A stretch of 45,595 bases of DNA from an uncultured Bacteroidales bacterium (GCA_905233275.1 CAJODR010000008.1:24580-70174), one strand, 5' to 3'. Numbered from the stretch's first letter, positions 1 to 8,865 are shown. Numbers and translations: made by a program. Notes: generated by a model not told the origin, from the letters alone.

Positions 1-237
1 CGGGGCATCCGCATCCTCACGGCCCAGCTCCAGGATTCGTCGCTCTACTACGACACCCCAATGACCGGTCCCACCGCCCTCGTCATGGGCACCGAATCCA
101 CCGGCCTCACCGACCCCTGGCGCGTCGCCGCCGACGCTCACATCCGCATCCCCATGCTCGGCCGCCTCGACAGCCTCAACGTCTCCGTCTCCGCCGCCAT
201 CCTCATCTACGAAGCCCTCCGCCAGCGCCGCAGCTAA
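1..237 (+). CDS. SpoU/TrmH family RNA methyltransferase, C-terminal part (5' truncated by window edge)
   Basis: Open from the first base in frame 1 to the stop at 235-237, giving the last 78 residues. The segment carries the SpoU-type SAM-binding signatures: ALVMGTESTGL (motif 2) followed by IPMLGRLDSLNVSVSAA (motif 3), the part that forms the trefoil knot in SPOUT methyltransferases. These enzymes 2'-O-methylate ribose in tRNA or rRNA. The missing N-terminus, where substrate-binding domains sit, prevents assignment to TrmH, RlmB or another subfamily. The next gene starts 15 nt downstream on the same strand. Confidence 0.9.
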   Translation, partial: RGIRILTAQLQDSSLYYDTPMTGPTALVMGTESTGLTDPWRVAADAHIRIPMLGRLDSLNVSVSAAILIYEALRQRRS

Positions 238-252
238 AATAATCATATATTC

Positions 253-1245
253 ATGCTACACAGGAAATTTGGTTTGATTGGGGACCCGCTGAGGGGGTCG
301 AGGAGTCCGCGGTTGTTTGGGGCGGCGTACGGGGGGAAGTACCCGTACGAGCTCATCGAGGGGGCGGATTTTGAGGCGTCGTGGGGGCGGTTCGTGGCGG
401 AATTCGACGCAGTCAATGTCACGGCGCCGTTCAAAGAACTGGCGTTCAGGAGGGTCGCGGAGATTTCAGGTGTAGTCACGGGTCCGGTGGCGAGGATCGG
501 GGCGACCAATCTGCTGGTGAAGCGGCAGGGGAGTGGCGAGGGGCAACTCGGTTGCTGGAGAGGCGGCGAGGAGCAGTCCGGGCACCATCGTCCGCCTGTC
601 ATCGAGGCGCATAATTCGGACTTTTCAGGAGTCGTGCTGAGCATTGCTGAGGCATACCTTCCGGGCCTGACGGCCGAATGCTACCGGCAGTTCGGCGACA
701 GGGCTTATATAAAGGTGCATCAGGCTGCTGCTCAGTTGATTCCGAGCCTTTTCCCGGAGCCGCCGCAGGCGCTTGTCGTCGGTTGCGGGGGAGCTGGTAA
801 AGCGGCTGCGGTGGCAGCGGCAGAGCTCGGATTCCGAACCGCCATCATGAACCGGACGCCCGAAAAAGCGCAGGCTTTCGCCGAATCACTTCGCGAAGAA
901 TACGATTTCCTCCCGGTCCCGCTCTCCGACTTCCAGGGAGCGCTCCGCGAATGCGATCTCGTCATATACACAATCCCGACGGCCATAACGGCTCTTGACG
1001 AACTTACAAAAGAGGATTTCGAAGGCGAAAACCCCGACAGTGGCGCTCCTTCCAAGGTCATTATCGAAGCCAACTACAAGAACCCCTCTTTCCGTGAGGA
1101 ACTGAAGACGAAGATTGAAGCCGCCGGTGCACAGTATGTGCCCGGCACCCGCTGGCATCTCTTCCAGGCCCTTGCCGGCTACGGGATAATGACCGGCGAG
1201 GTTCCCGACATTTCAGCCCTTTTCTCCGCCGCTGCGGGGAAATAG
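253..1245 (+). CDS. aroE: shikimate 5-dehydrogenase (AroE-like)
   Basis: 330 aa. NADP-dependent reduction of 3-dehydroshikimate to shikimate in aromatic amino acid synthesis. The N-terminal substrate domain has NVTAPFKE with the catalytic Lys at K61, GATNLL with N86 and HNSDFSG with the catalytic Asp at D123. The Rossmann domain has the dinucleotide loop VVGCGGAGKAA (about residues 176-186) and an NRTPEKA basic patch typical of NADP binding. The C-terminal QALAGYG matches the family. Length exceeds the usual ~270 aa, mainly through a Gly/Glu/His-rich insert at about residues 95-118 between N86 and D123. The first ~400 nt use G-ending codons while the remainder uses mostly C-ending ones. No clear promoter box was seen upstream. 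Confidence 0.85.
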   Translation: MLHRKFGLIGDPLRGSRSPRLFGAAYGGKYPYELIEGADFEASWGRFVAEFDAVNVTAPFKELAFRRVAEISGVVTGPVARIGATNLLVKRQGSGEGQLGCWRGGEEQSGHHRPPVIEAHNSDFSGVVLSIAEAYLPGLTAECYRQFGDRAYIKVHQAAAQLIPSLFPEPPQALVVGCGGAGKAAAVAAAELGFRTAIMNRTPEKAQAFAESLREEYDFLPVPLSDFQGALRECDLVIYTIPTAITALDELTKEDFEGENPDSGAPSKVIIEANYKNPSFREELKTKIEAAGAQYVPGTRWHLFQALAGYGIMTGEVPDISALFSAAAGK

Positions 1246-1290
1246 AATCACGGTATTTTACACATAAAAACACAATATGTAGCGCAGCGC

Positions 1291-1365
1291 GTTACAATGT
1301 AACGTACAATATGACAAAATTGTTACTCCCCGAGGGGTATTTTTGCCTGTAACAAAAGATGTTAC
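1291..1365. promoter_or_regulatory. clustered GTTAC/GTAAC half-sites, candidate operator of the XRE regulator
   Basis: Five copies of GTTAC or its complement lie within 75 bp just upstream of the regulator start: GTTAC 1291-1295 with GTAAC 1299-1303 (inverted pair, 3-nt spacer), GTTAC 1322-1326, and GTAAC 1349-1353 with GTTAC 1361-1365 (inverted pair, 7-nt spacer). The last one is 4 nt before the ATG. The arrangement suggests autoregulation by the adjacent helix-turn-helix protein; this is inference from position and symmetry. Confidence 0.45.
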
Positions 1366-1369
1366 GGCA

Positions 1370-1759
1370 ATGGACAACAATTCTGTCAAGGACAATATCA
1401 ACCGCATTCGACGCGAGAAGAAAATCACCCAGCAGGAAGCCGCCGACAGGCTCGGCCTCACCCGTCAGAGCTACAACCGCATTGAAAAAGGCCGCACCTC
1501 AATCTTGGGTGACAACATCATCAAACTGGCCGCGGCCCTCGGCGTCTCTGAAGAAGAACTCCTTCTCGGATATGAACCCCAGCCCTCGACAGCCGCCCTT
1601 CGAGAGGAACGCGAGCGCTACGAAACCCGCCTTGAGAGTTATCGCAAAACCATCCGCCACCTGGAGTCCGTCGTCGAATCCCAGAAAGACACTATCCACG
1701 TCCAGGAGCAAGTCATCGAAATGCAGCGTAAGCGTATCGCAGAACTGGGAGGGGAGTAA
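1370..1759 (+). CDS. XRE/Cro-type helix-turn-helix regulator with C-terminal coiled coil
   Basis: 129 aa from the ATG at 1370. A TTG start at 1343 is possible but would run the coding region through the GTTAC site cluster. Residues ~6-62 form an HTH_3 domain (NRIRREKKITQQEAADRLGL, then SYNRIEKGR and KLAAALGVSEEELL). Residues ~70-129 are a charged, heptad-like helix (RYETRLESYRKTIRHLE and on), probably a dimerising coiled coil. It is a DNA-binding transcription regulator whose targets are unknown. The repeated inverted GTTAC sites directly upstream make self-regulation likely. A weak A/T-rich hairpin at 1786-1809 may end the transcript before ssb. Confidence 0.8.
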   Translation: MDNNSVKDNINRIRREKKITQQEAADRLGLTRQSYNRIEKGRTSILGDNIIKLAAALGVSEEELLLGYEPQPSTAALREERERYETRLESYRKTIRHLESVVESQKDTIHVQEQVIEMQRKRIAELGGE

Positions 1760-1785
1760 CCGCGCAACAGACAAAAGAGAATGAT

Positions 1786-1809
1786 CGACAAAAAAATTTC
1801 TTTTTGTCG
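1786..1809. terminator. weak hairpin between the XRE gene and ssb
   Basis: CGACAAAAA (1786-1794) pairs with TTTTTGTCG (1801-1809) across a 6-nt loop. The stem is mostly A/T and there is no separate long T tract after it, so it is at best a weak terminator. It also lies in the ssb leader. Confidence 0.3.
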
Positions 1810-1848
1810 GTTTAATTTGTTAACTTTCGGAGCTAAACACAGAAAGTT

Positions 1849-2313
1849 ATGTCACTTAACAAAGTAATGCTTATCGGTAACGTCGGAAAAGACCCCAATG
1901 TCCGTTACCTTGACCAGAATACACAAAGTCCCGCCGGCAACGCCAAGGTCGCCACATTCCCCCTCGCCACCTCCGAGCGCTACCGCGACCGCAACGGCGA
2001 GCTCCGCGAAAACACCGAATGGCACAACATCGTCGCATGGCGAGGCAACGCCGATGTATGCGAGCGCTTCGTCAAAAAAGGCACCCAGCTCTATATCGAA
2101 GGCCATCTCCGAACCCGCAACTGGACTGACCAGACCGGCCAGCAGCGTTATACCACCGAGGTAATCGCCGACAGCCTCCAACTCCTCGGCAAGCGTCCCG
2201 ATGGCGAGCCCCAGGACGCACAGCCTTACCAGCCCGCACAGCCCGTCCAACAGCAGTATCAGCCCCAGCAGCCCATCCCCCAGGCGGCCAAAGACGACGA
2301 CCTTCCGTTCTAA
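1849..2313 (+). CDS. ssb: single-stranded DNA-binding protein
   Basis: 154 aa. Binds ssDNA during replication, repair and recombination. The N-terminal OB fold starts MSLNKVMLIGNVGKDP and continues through TEWHNIVAW and GTQLYIEGHLRTRNW, all hallmark SSB segments. Residues ~118-145 are a Gln/Pro-rich disordered linker (QPAQPVQQQYQPQQP). The protein ends in DDDLPF, the acidic C-terminal tip that recruits partner enzymes such as RecJ, RecQ and primase. recJ starts 3 nt after the stop, so the two are probably co-transcribed. The leader contains a TAACTTTC sequence (1821-1828), one base off the TAnnTTTG box. Confidence 0.97.
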   Translation: MSLNKVMLIGNVGKDPNVRYLDQNTQSPAGNAKVATFPLATSERYRDRNGELRENTEWHNIVAWRGNADVCERFVKKGTQLYIEGHLRTRNWTDQTGQQRYTTEVIADSLQLLGKRPDGEPQDAQPYQPAQPVQQQYQPQQPIPQAAKDDDLPF

Positions 2314-2316
2314 ACC

Positions 2317-4056
2317 ATGTCCCAGACTGAGCGCAAATGGATAGTTCGGGAGCCCAGCGATCCCGAAATGGTCTCCACCCTGGCGGCCGAACTTGGCGTG
2401 GACAAGGTCCTCGCCGAGCTTCTCGTCAGCCGCGGCGTGAAGACATTCGCCGAAGCGCGCTCATTCTTCAGACCCTCCCTTGAAAATCTCCACGACCCCT
2501 TCCTGATGAAGGACATGGACCTCGCGGTCGAACGCCTCCATCGCGCCATCACCACAGGCGAAAAAATCCTCGTGTACGGTGACTACGACGTCGACGGCAC
2601 CACTGCGGTGGCCCTTGTCTACAGCTTCATCAAGAGGTTCTCCCAAAAGGTCGAATACTACATCCCGGACCGCTATGATGAGGGTTACGGCCTGTCGTAC
2701 AAGGCCCTCGACTGGGCCGGCGACAACGGCATCAGCCTCATCATCACCCTCGACTGCGGCATCAAGGCTATAGAAAAAGTCGACTATGCCTCCTCCAAGG
2801 GCATGGACGTCATCATCTGCGACCACCACCTCCCGGAAAGCGAGCTCCCGAAGGCCGTAGCAGTCCTTGACCCCAAGAGGGAGGATTGCCACTATCCCTT
2901 CGACGACCTCTGCGGCTGCGGCGTGGGATTCAAGCTTGTCCAGGCTTATTCGGACCGATTCGGAATTCCGTTCGAAGAATTAGAGCCGCTGCTCGACCTC
3001 CTTGTGGTCAGCATCGCCTCCGACCTCGTCACGATGGTCGACGAAAACCGCGTCCTCTCCTACTTCGGCCTAAAACGCCTCAATGAAACTCCCCGCAAGG
3101 GCCTCCTGGCGATGATCGGCCTCTCCAAACTGGATCCCGGCCATGTCACTATCGACGACATAGTATTCAAAATCGGCCCCCGCATCAACGCGGCCGGCAG
3201 GATGGAGTCCGGACGCCTCGCCGTCGAGCTCCTCACCGCCACCGACGACAAAGCCGCCCTCGCCATCGGCGCCAAGATCAACGACAACAACAACGAGCGC
3301 AAATCCATCGACCGCGAAATCACGCAGGAGGCCCTCGAAATGGTCCTTGACGGCCGTGCCCTTGCAACCCGCAACGTCACGATAGTCTACAATCCAACCT
3401 GGAACAAAGGTGTCGTCGGCATAGTCGCATCCCGCCTCGTCGAGGCATACTACAAGCCCACCGTCGTCCTCACCAAGTCCAACGGCTTCATCACCGGCAG
3501 CGCCCGCAGCGTGCAGGGATTCGACCTGTACCAGTCCATCGAAAGCTGCTCTGACATACTTGAAAACTTCGGCGGACACGTCTACGCCGCCGGCCTCACC
3601 CTCAAGGAAGAGCACCTCCAGGAGTTCTGCACCCGCATGGACGCATTCGTCGAAGGCAAAATCACCCCCGAGATGCTCGTCCCCGTCATCGAGGTTGACT
3701 CGCGCCTGGATTTCTCGCAGATCACGCCCAAATTCTTCCGTCTTCTCAAGCAGTTCCAGCCATTCGGCCCCGGCAACGCCAATCCCGTATTCCTTACGGA
3801 GAATGTCTACGACGCAGGCAGCGGCCGCAAAGTCGGCGCAGGCGGCCTCCACCTCAAGCTGGACCTCATGCAGGAATCCCAGCCATACCACCAGATACCC
3901 GCCATCGCCTTCAACATGCCTGAGTTCTACGAATACATCAAGGCCGGCAACCCGGTGGACGTCTGCTATTCGATTGTGGAGAATTTCTACCGCGGCTCCT
4001 CATCCATGCAGCTGCGCCTCCGCGACATGAAGGAGCGCTCGGAACTTTCCTTCTAA
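2317..4056 (+). CDS. recJ: single-stranded-DNA-specific 5'-3' exonuclease RecJ
   Basis: 579 aa, normal length for RecJ. Processive 5'-3' ssDNA exonuclease used in RecF-pathway recombination, mismatch repair and base excision repair. The DHH phosphoesterase core is complete: motif I VYGDYDVDGTTA (D89, D91, D93 bind the metal ions) and motif III ICDHHLPE with D169-H170-H171. The DHHA1 domain carries ASRLVEAYYKP and GGHVYAAGLTL (residues ~425-435). A C-terminal OB-like domain ends the protein. It lies 3 nt after ssb, whose C-terminal tip is a known RecJ-docking site in other bacteria, so the pairing is functionally sensible. Confidence 0.95.
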   Translation: MSQTERKWIVREPSDPEMVSTLAAELGVDKVLAELLVSRGVKTFAEARSFFRPSLENLHDPFLMKDMDLAVERLHRAITTGEKILVYGDYDVDGTTAVALVYSFIKRFSQKVEYYIPDRYDEGYGLSYKALDWAGDNGISLIITLDCGIKAIEKVDYASSKGMDVIICDHHLPESELPKAVAVLDPKREDCHYPFDDLCGCGVGFKLVQAYSDRFGIPFEELEPLLDLLVVSIASDLVTMVDENRVLSYFGLKRLNETPRKGLLAMIGLSKLDPGHVTIDDIVFKIGPRINAAGRMESGRLAVELLTATDDKAALAIGAKINDNNNERKSIDREITQEALEMVLDGRALATRNVTIVYNPTWNKGVVGIVASRLVEAYYKPTVVLTKSNGFITGSARSVQGFDLYQSIESCSDILENFGGHVYAAGLTLKEEHLQEFCTRMDAFVEGKITPEMLVPVIEVDSRLDFSQITPKFFRLLKQFQPFGPGNANPVFLTENVYDAGSGRKVGAGGLHLKLDLMQESQPYHQIPAIAFNMPEFYEYIKAGNPVDVCYSIVENFYRGSSSMQLRLRDMKERSELSF

Positions 4057-4986
4057 TTATTCATTACGATAGTCGCTCGGGGTCATCCCGGTGTGTGTCT
4101 TGAAGAACTTGTAGAATACCGACTGGCTCGGGAAGTGGAGACGGTACACGATCTCCTTGATCGGTATGTCGGAATACTTGAGCATATTCTTGGCCTCCAG
4201 CACGACGAATGAATCAATCCATTCGGGCGCGCTGCGGCCGCTTACCTGCTTGACGAGCTTTGAGAGGTATTTCGGGGTGAGACAGAGTTTGTCGGCGTAG
4301 AATGCCATTCCGCGCTCTGACGTGTGATATTCCGTCACCAGCGAGATGAACTGGTCGAACAGCACTTTCGCCCTGACGGACGGAATTCCGCCTTTTTGGC
4401 GCGCCTCGGATAGGATATCGGACCAATAACCCCCCATTACATAGAACAGCGAAGAAAGCAGCGCTCCGATGGCTTCCTTGCGGTTGCGCATATCTGGCGC
4501 CATGATTCTCCGGGCGAGGACAAAGAAATCCTTGGCGACCGAAAACTGCCCCTCGTCGAGCGAGAAACAGGGATTGTCAAAGAGCGACATGGCTTCCGAG
4601 AACATCCTGTTGAAGTCGAAATGCACGGATTCCATGAAACTGCGCGACAGGCCCACCAGGATGAAATGCCCGTCCTCGATATCCTCCTTCCGGCTTTCCA
4701 CCCTCAGGATATTCCCCGGTATATTGATAAGGAACGAATTGGGCTTCAGCTCGAAAGACTTCAGGTTGATGTCCACGTTGATCGATCCGCTGACGCAGAA
4801 TAACGCGACGTATCCGTCGAATCTGAGCGGGTACCTTATAATGTCCATTATATCGCGCGTAAGAATTTCCTTGTCCCTCAGCGCAGTATCATAAAGAAAG
4901 AAATCGTCCCCAATCGCCTGGCTCTCCAGATTGGGGAGCAGCGAATACAGCCGGGATATGCTGATGGTTTGCAGGGCTTCGTCCAT
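4057..4986 (-). CDS. AraC family transcriptional regulator
   Basis: 309 aa from the ATG at 4986 (MDEALQ). An upstream in-frame start at 5064 is excluded because the TATCTTTG promoter box lies at 5012-5019, inside that longer frame. The N-terminal ~200 residues look like a cupin-type sensing domain (SINVDINLKSFELKPNSFLI), though without an obvious ligand signature. The C-terminal ~100 residues hold two HTH motifs of the AraC/XylS type (MAFYADKLCLTPKYLSKLVK and VFYKFFKTHTGMTPSDYR). It is transcribed divergently from the TolC-HlyD-ABC export operon, the usual arrangement for a local regulator of that operon. Confidence 0.88.
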   Translation of the reverse strand: MDEALQTISISRLYSLLPNLESQAIGDDFFLYDTALRDKEILTRDIMDIIRYPLRFDGYVALFCVSGSINVDINLKSFELKPNSFLINIPGNILRVESRKEDIEDGHFILVGLSRSFMESVHFDFNRMFSEAMSLFDNPCFSLDEGQFSVAKDFFVLARRIMAPDMRNRKEAIGALLSSLFYVMGGYWSDILSEARQKGGIPSVRAKVLFDQFISLVTEYHTSERGMAFYADKLCLTPKYLSKLVKQVSGRSAPEWIDSFVVLEAKNMLKYSDIPIKEIVYRLHFPSQSVFYKFFKTHTGMTPSDYRNE

Positions 4987-5011
4987 AATGCTGATGTGAT
5001 TTGGTGCGATG

Positions 5012-5044
5012 CAAAGATAGATATTTTTTGTGAAAATTCGCAAA
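5012..5044 (-). promoter_or_regulatory. promoter of the AraC regulator (TTTG-N21-TATCTTTG)
   Basis: On the minus strand, TTTG (5044-5041) is followed 21 nt later by TATCTTTG (5019-5012), matching the Bacteroidetes -33/-7 promoter. Transcription would begin near 5005, some 20 nt before the ATG at 4986, which settles the start codon choice. Confidence 0.75.
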
Positions 5045-5125
5045 AATTCGTCTTTTTCTACCAAAAAGCAAATAATTTGCCCAATTGTATTATCATAAGG
5101 TAGAATTTAGGTCAAAAATTTGCCG

Positions 5126-5133
5126 TACCTTTG
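5126..5133 (+). promoter_or_regulatory. -7 promoter box of the export operon (TACCTTTG)
   Basis: TACCTTTG fits the Bacteroidetes TAnnTTTG -7 element, 29 nt before the TolC-family ATG at 5163. No clear TTTG -33 element lies at the expected distance, which would suit a promoter that needs an activator such as the divergent AraC protein. Confidence 0.6.
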
Positions 5134-5162
5134 CACGTCGAAAATGAAAAACAACGAAAACC

Positions 5163-6689
5163 ATGCATAAATCCATCAAACTGGCGGTAGCCCTCCTCTT
5201 TCTCGCAGTCCCCGCGGGTGCTCAGGAGGGACCTCTGCACCTCACCCTCGAAGAGTGCCGCGAGGCCGCCATCCGTTCCAATCGCGAGCTCGACCAGTCT
5301 CGCACCGCCGTCGAAATGGCAGGCTACGACCGCAAGATCGCATTCGCCAACTATTTCCCGTCGATCAGCGCTACCGGCGCCTATATTCATAACAGCCGCA
5401 ATCTCGACCTCCTTCCGGAGAATGTCGACAATCAGCTCACCGGCCTCGGCGCGACAGCCCAGGGCACATACGACCAGTATGTCTCCACCGTCCAGCAGAA
5501 GCTGATGTCCGATCCGGAAGTCGCCCAGGCCATAGCGCAGTCTCCTGAGATGATGGCTTTCCTCGAGCAGGTCCGTTCGGTGGATCTCGCGACGCCGATC
5601 AACGGCTACACGAGCACATTCACCGGTTATTTCGAGCTCGATATTGAGAATATATTCGTCGGAGCGGTCTCCCTGCAGCAGCCGCTGTTCGTCGGAGGCA
5701 AGATCGTGCTGTCCAACCAGATGGCGGCACTGGCCGAAGAATTGGCACTCAGCCAGTACGACCAGAAGTACGCTGAGGTCATTCTCGGAGTGGACCAGGC
5801 ATACTGGCAGGTCGTTTCGGTCGCTTCCAAACGCCGCTTGGCAGAGGCGTACGCCGACCTTCTCCATTCGCTCGAGCATGACGTCGACGTGGCCGTCGCC
5901 GAGGGTGTTTCCACCAAATCCGACGCCCTACAGATAAAGGTACGCGCGAACGAGGCAGACATTCTCCTCACCAAGGCCACCAACGGCCTAACCCTAGCTA
6001 AGATGCTGCTCTGCAAAGAGACGGGCCTTCCGCTTGACACCGACATTGTCCTCTCGGACGAAAATCTGGACGCCATCCCCGTTCCGACCCTGTCGGGCAA
6101 TAAGAATATGGAAGACATATTCGCCTCCCGTCCGGAAACGCGCAGCCTTGATCTCGCCGCCCAAATCTACGACAAGAAGGTCGGCATCGCGCGTTCCGAC
6201 ATGATGCCCAAGGTGCTTTTCACGGCCAATTATCTCATCACCAACCCCAACTCCTTCCACGGATTCCAGAACACCTGGAGAGGTGGAATGGTGTCGGCCG
6301 GCCTCGTCGTCAACATCCCCATCTTCCACGGGTTCGAAGCGCTCCAGAAGACGCGCAAGGCCGAGGCTGAAGCTACCCTCTATCGCGACAAGCTTGAGGA
6401 CGCCCGCAGCCTCATCAATCTCCAGGTCACGCAGAACCGCAAACTCTACGAGGAAGCCCTCCAGAAGCTCATGATGACCGAGGACAGCCTCGAGGCGGCG
6501 GAAGAGAATCTCCGCGCGGCCACGGTCGGATTCGAGGCCGGCGTGGTCGAGACCGCGACGGTCCTCATGGCCCAGACGGGCTGGCTCCAGGCGCATTCCG
6601 CGTATCTTGACGCGGGAGTCGAACTCCAGATGGCGGCGGCCGCCATTGAAAAGGCCGAAGGCAATATTGTTCCCGAATCAGAAAAATAA
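5163..6689 (+). CDS. TolC family outer membrane efflux protein
   Basis: 508 aa. Forms the outer-membrane channel of a tripartite exporter. A Sec signal peptide covers residues 1-20 (hydrophobic VALLFLAV, cleavage near AGA-Q). The mature protein has the two-fold TolC repeat: LTLEECREAAIRSNRELDQS at the start of the first, and GLVVNIPIFHGFEALQKTRK in the second, with long Ala/Glu-rich helices. The middle (residues ~80-155) holds an extra polar segment that includes KLMSDPEVAQAIAQSPEM. First gene of a tight operon: the HlyD gene starts 6 nt downstream. Confidence 0.92.
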   Translation: MHKSIKLAVALLFLAVPAGAQEGPLHLTLEECREAAIRSNRELDQSRTAVEMAGYDRKIAFANYFPSISATGAYIHNSRNLDLLPENVDNQLTGLGATAQGTYDQYVSTVQQKLMSDPEVAQAIAQSPEMMAFLEQVRSVDLATPINGYTSTFTGYFELDIENIFVGAVSLQQPLFVGGKIVLSNQMAALAEELALSQYDQKYAEVILGVDQAYWQVVSVASKRRLAEAYADLLHSLEHDVDVAVAEGVSTKSDALQIKVRANEADILLTKATNGLTLAKMLLCKETGLPLDTDIVLSDENLDAIPVPTLSGNKNMEDIFASRPETRSLDLAAQIYDKKVGIARSDMMPKVLFTANYLITNPNSFHGFQNTWRGGMVSAGLVVNIPIFHGFEALQKTRKAEAEATLYRDKLEDARSLINLQVTQNRKLYEEALQKLMMTEDSLEAAEENLRAATVGFEAGVVETATVLMAQTGWLQAHSAYLDAGVELQMAAAAIEKAEGNIVPESEK

Positions 6690-6695
6690 AAAGAT

Positions 6696-7691
6696 ATGGA
6701 AAAGAAGAAAAAGAACTACAACCTCATCATAGGTGTACTCGGTCTCGTTTTCATCATTCTGGTCATCTCGGTGGTGGGATACATCATCTCCCGCCCGCAG
6801 GATTTCATTATCCAGGGTGAGGTCGAAGTGACAGAATACCGTGTCTCCGGCAAGGTCCCCGGTAGGATCGAGGCATTCCTCGCCGATGAAGGCGATTATG
6901 TTTGCAAGGGCGACACTCTCGTTATTATCGACAGCCCCGAGGTGAGAGGCAAGCTCGCAGAGGCCCAGGCTGCACGCAGCGCGGCTGTGGCCCAGCGCAG
7001 CAAGGCCTACAACGGCGCCCGCAGCGAACAGATCGAGGGCGCATACGAGCTCTGGCAGCAGGCCATCGTCCAGGAGGACGTGATGAAAAAGTCCCTCGAC
7101 AGGGTCCGGAATCTCTACGACCAGGAAGTCATCTCCGCCCAGAAATACGATGAGACAAAGGCCAAATACGATGCCGCAGTAGCGCAGACCAAAGCTGCCA
7201 AGAGCCAGTATGACATGGCAGTAGCAGGCGCCCGCAGTGAGGACAAGGCCGCCGCGTCGGCCCTCGTCGACAGGGCAGACGCCGCCCTGATGCAGGTTGA
7301 CGCCTATCTCGACGAACTCTGCCTCACCGCCCCCTGCGACGGCATCATTTCCGACCGCTACCCCAAGGTCGGCGAGCTCGTCGGCACCGGCGCCCCGATC
7401 ATGACGATCGAGGATATGAGCGACGTCTGGTTCACATTCAACATTCGTGAAGACCGCCTCCAGTCCATGCAGAACGGCACAAAGCTCGTCCTTGAAGTCC
7501 CCGCCCTCGACGGCCGCAAGGTCAAAGCCACCGTCTACTACATCAAGGCGAGGGAATCCTACGCCACTTGGAAGGCCACCAAAGAAATCGGCCAGTTCGA
7601 CGTCCGTACGTTCGAAGTGCGTGCAAGGCCGGACGAGCCCGTTGAAGGACTCCGTCCCGGAATGAGCGTACTCCTCACCGAAAGAAGATAA
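6696..7691 (+). CDS. HlyD/EmrA-type periplasmic adaptor (membrane fusion) protein
   Basis: 331 aa. Bridges the inner-membrane transporter and the TolC channel. One N-terminal membrane anchor (residues ~9-32) follows a Lys-rich start. Then come a lipoyl/barrel-sandwich half (VSGKVPGRIEAFLADEGDYV), a long helical hairpin (residues ~85-200, Ala/Gln/Lys rich), the second lipoyl half (LTAPCDGIISDRYPKVGEL) and a beta-barrel domain ending in RPGMSVLL. The layout matches YbhG-like adaptors that serve ABC-2 exporters. It lies 6 nt after the TolC gene and 4 nt before the first permease. Confidence 0.92.
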   Translation: MEKKKKNYNLIIGVLGLVFIILVISVVGYIISRPQDFIIQGEVEVTEYRVSGKVPGRIEAFLADEGDYVCKGDTLVIIDSPEVRGKLAEAQAARSAAVAQRSKAYNGARSEQIEGAYELWQQAIVQEDVMKKSLDRVRNLYDQEVISAQKYDETKAKYDAAVAQTKAAKSQYDMAVAGARSEDKAAASALVDRADAALMQVDAYLDELCLTAPCDGIISDRYPKVGELVGTGAPIMTIEDMSDVWFTFNIREDRLQSMQNGTKLVLEVPALDGRKVKATVYYIKARESYATWKATKEIGQFDVRTFEVRARPDEPVEGLRPGMSVLLTERR

Positions 7692-7695
7692 GCAC

Positions 7696-8862
7696 ATGTC
7701 CCTCAGTAATTTCTGGTCAGTCGTAAGGCGCGAGATGAGGATCATCCTGCAGAGGCCGATCTTCTTCTTCGCATCCTTCGTCGTGCTCGGGATCAACGCC
7801 CTGTTCTACGTGACTTTCACGGAGGAAGGCATCCCGCACGACCTGCCCATCGCCGTTGTGGACATGGACGGCACCTCCACTTCCCGAAATTTCCGCCAGC
7901 AGCTTGACGCCACGCCATACGGCGCTGTCGTCGAATATCCCACATTCACCGCTGCAAGAGAGGACATGCAGAGAGGCAAGGTGACCTCGATAGTCGTGCT
8001 CCCTGAAGGCCTCAACGAGGAAATCCAGTCCTCCCGCCGTCCCACTATAGAGTTTTATGTCAACACGCTCTACTTCGTCGGAGGTGCCATGGCCTACAAG
8101 GACATCCTCACGATGGTCAACCTCACCAACGGAGCCGTCCAGCGCGAGGTGCTGCGGGCGAGGGGAGTCCCCGACCGCCAGATCATGGGCATGATTCAGC
8201 CCATCGTCCTGGACCAGCACCAGATAGGCAACGTGACGACCCACTACGGAATATACCTAAACAACATTCTCCTCCCGGGAGTTCTCGAGCTCATCATCAT
8301 CCTGATGACCATCTACGCCCTCGGCGTCGAGCTCAAGTACGGTACCTCCAAGCACCTCCTCAAGGTGGCGGGCGACAACCCCTGGAACGCGATAATCGGC
8401 AAACTGTTCCCCTACACGATAATCTATACCGTGATGGGTATCCTTACCGTATTGTTCCTGTATCACTGGATGAGCTACCCCATTGCGGGAAAGGTCTGGA
8501 ATATGTTCTGGGCGATGCTCCTGCTGACGATTTCGTCCGAGTGCGTCGGCGTTCTCATCATCGAGATGGTTCCGACCCTCCGCCTCGCGATAAGCGTCGG
8601 AGCCCTCATCAGCGTGCTCGCATTCTCCCTCACGGGATTCACCCTGCCGATTGAGGCCATGCCCGACTGGGTGGCGCCGGTCTCGGCGATATTCCCCCTC
8701 AGGCACTACTACATGTGGTTCGTCCAGGAAGTGATCTGGGGCACCGGGCTGGCCGGCTGGTGGCAGGAAACCGTGCACCTGCTCCTCTACCTGTTCCTCC
8801 CCATCATAGGGTTCAACCGCCTCTACAAGGCCTACAAGTATCAGAATTTCCCCAGAAACTAA
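7696..8862 (+). CDS. ABC-2 type exporter permease, first of two
   Basis: 388 aa. Integral membrane permease of the YbhS/YbhR type. One membrane span near residues 21-40 is followed by a large extracytoplasmic domain (about residues 45-190) with IAVVDMDGTSTSRNFRQQL, a typical ABC-2 opening. Five to six spans follow in the C-terminal half, including SLTGFTLPIEAMPDWV, the conserved re-entrant segment before the last helix. No Walker motifs are present. The second permease begins 4 nt downstream and the two probably form a heterodimer. The exported substrate is unknown. Confidence 0.9.
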   Translation: MSLSNFWSVVRREMRIILQRPIFFFASFVVLGINALFYVTFTEEGIPHDLPIAVVDMDGTSTSRNFRQQLDATPYGAVVEYPTFTAAREDMQRGKVTSIVVLPEGLNEEIQSSRRPTIEFYVNTLYFVGGAMAYKDILTMVNLTNGAVQREVLRARGVPDRQIMGMIQPIVLDQHQIGNVTTHYGIYLNNILLPGVLELIIILMTIYALGVELKYGTSKHLLKVAGDNPWNAIIGKLFPYTIIYTVMGILTVLFLYHWMSYPIAGKVWNMFWAMLLLTISSECVGVLIIEMVPTLRLAISVGALISVLAFSLTGFTLPIEAMPDWVAPVSAIFPLRHYYMWFVQEVIWGTGLAGWWQETVHLLLYLFLPIIGFNRLYKAYKYQNFPRN

Positions 8863-8865
8863 GTT

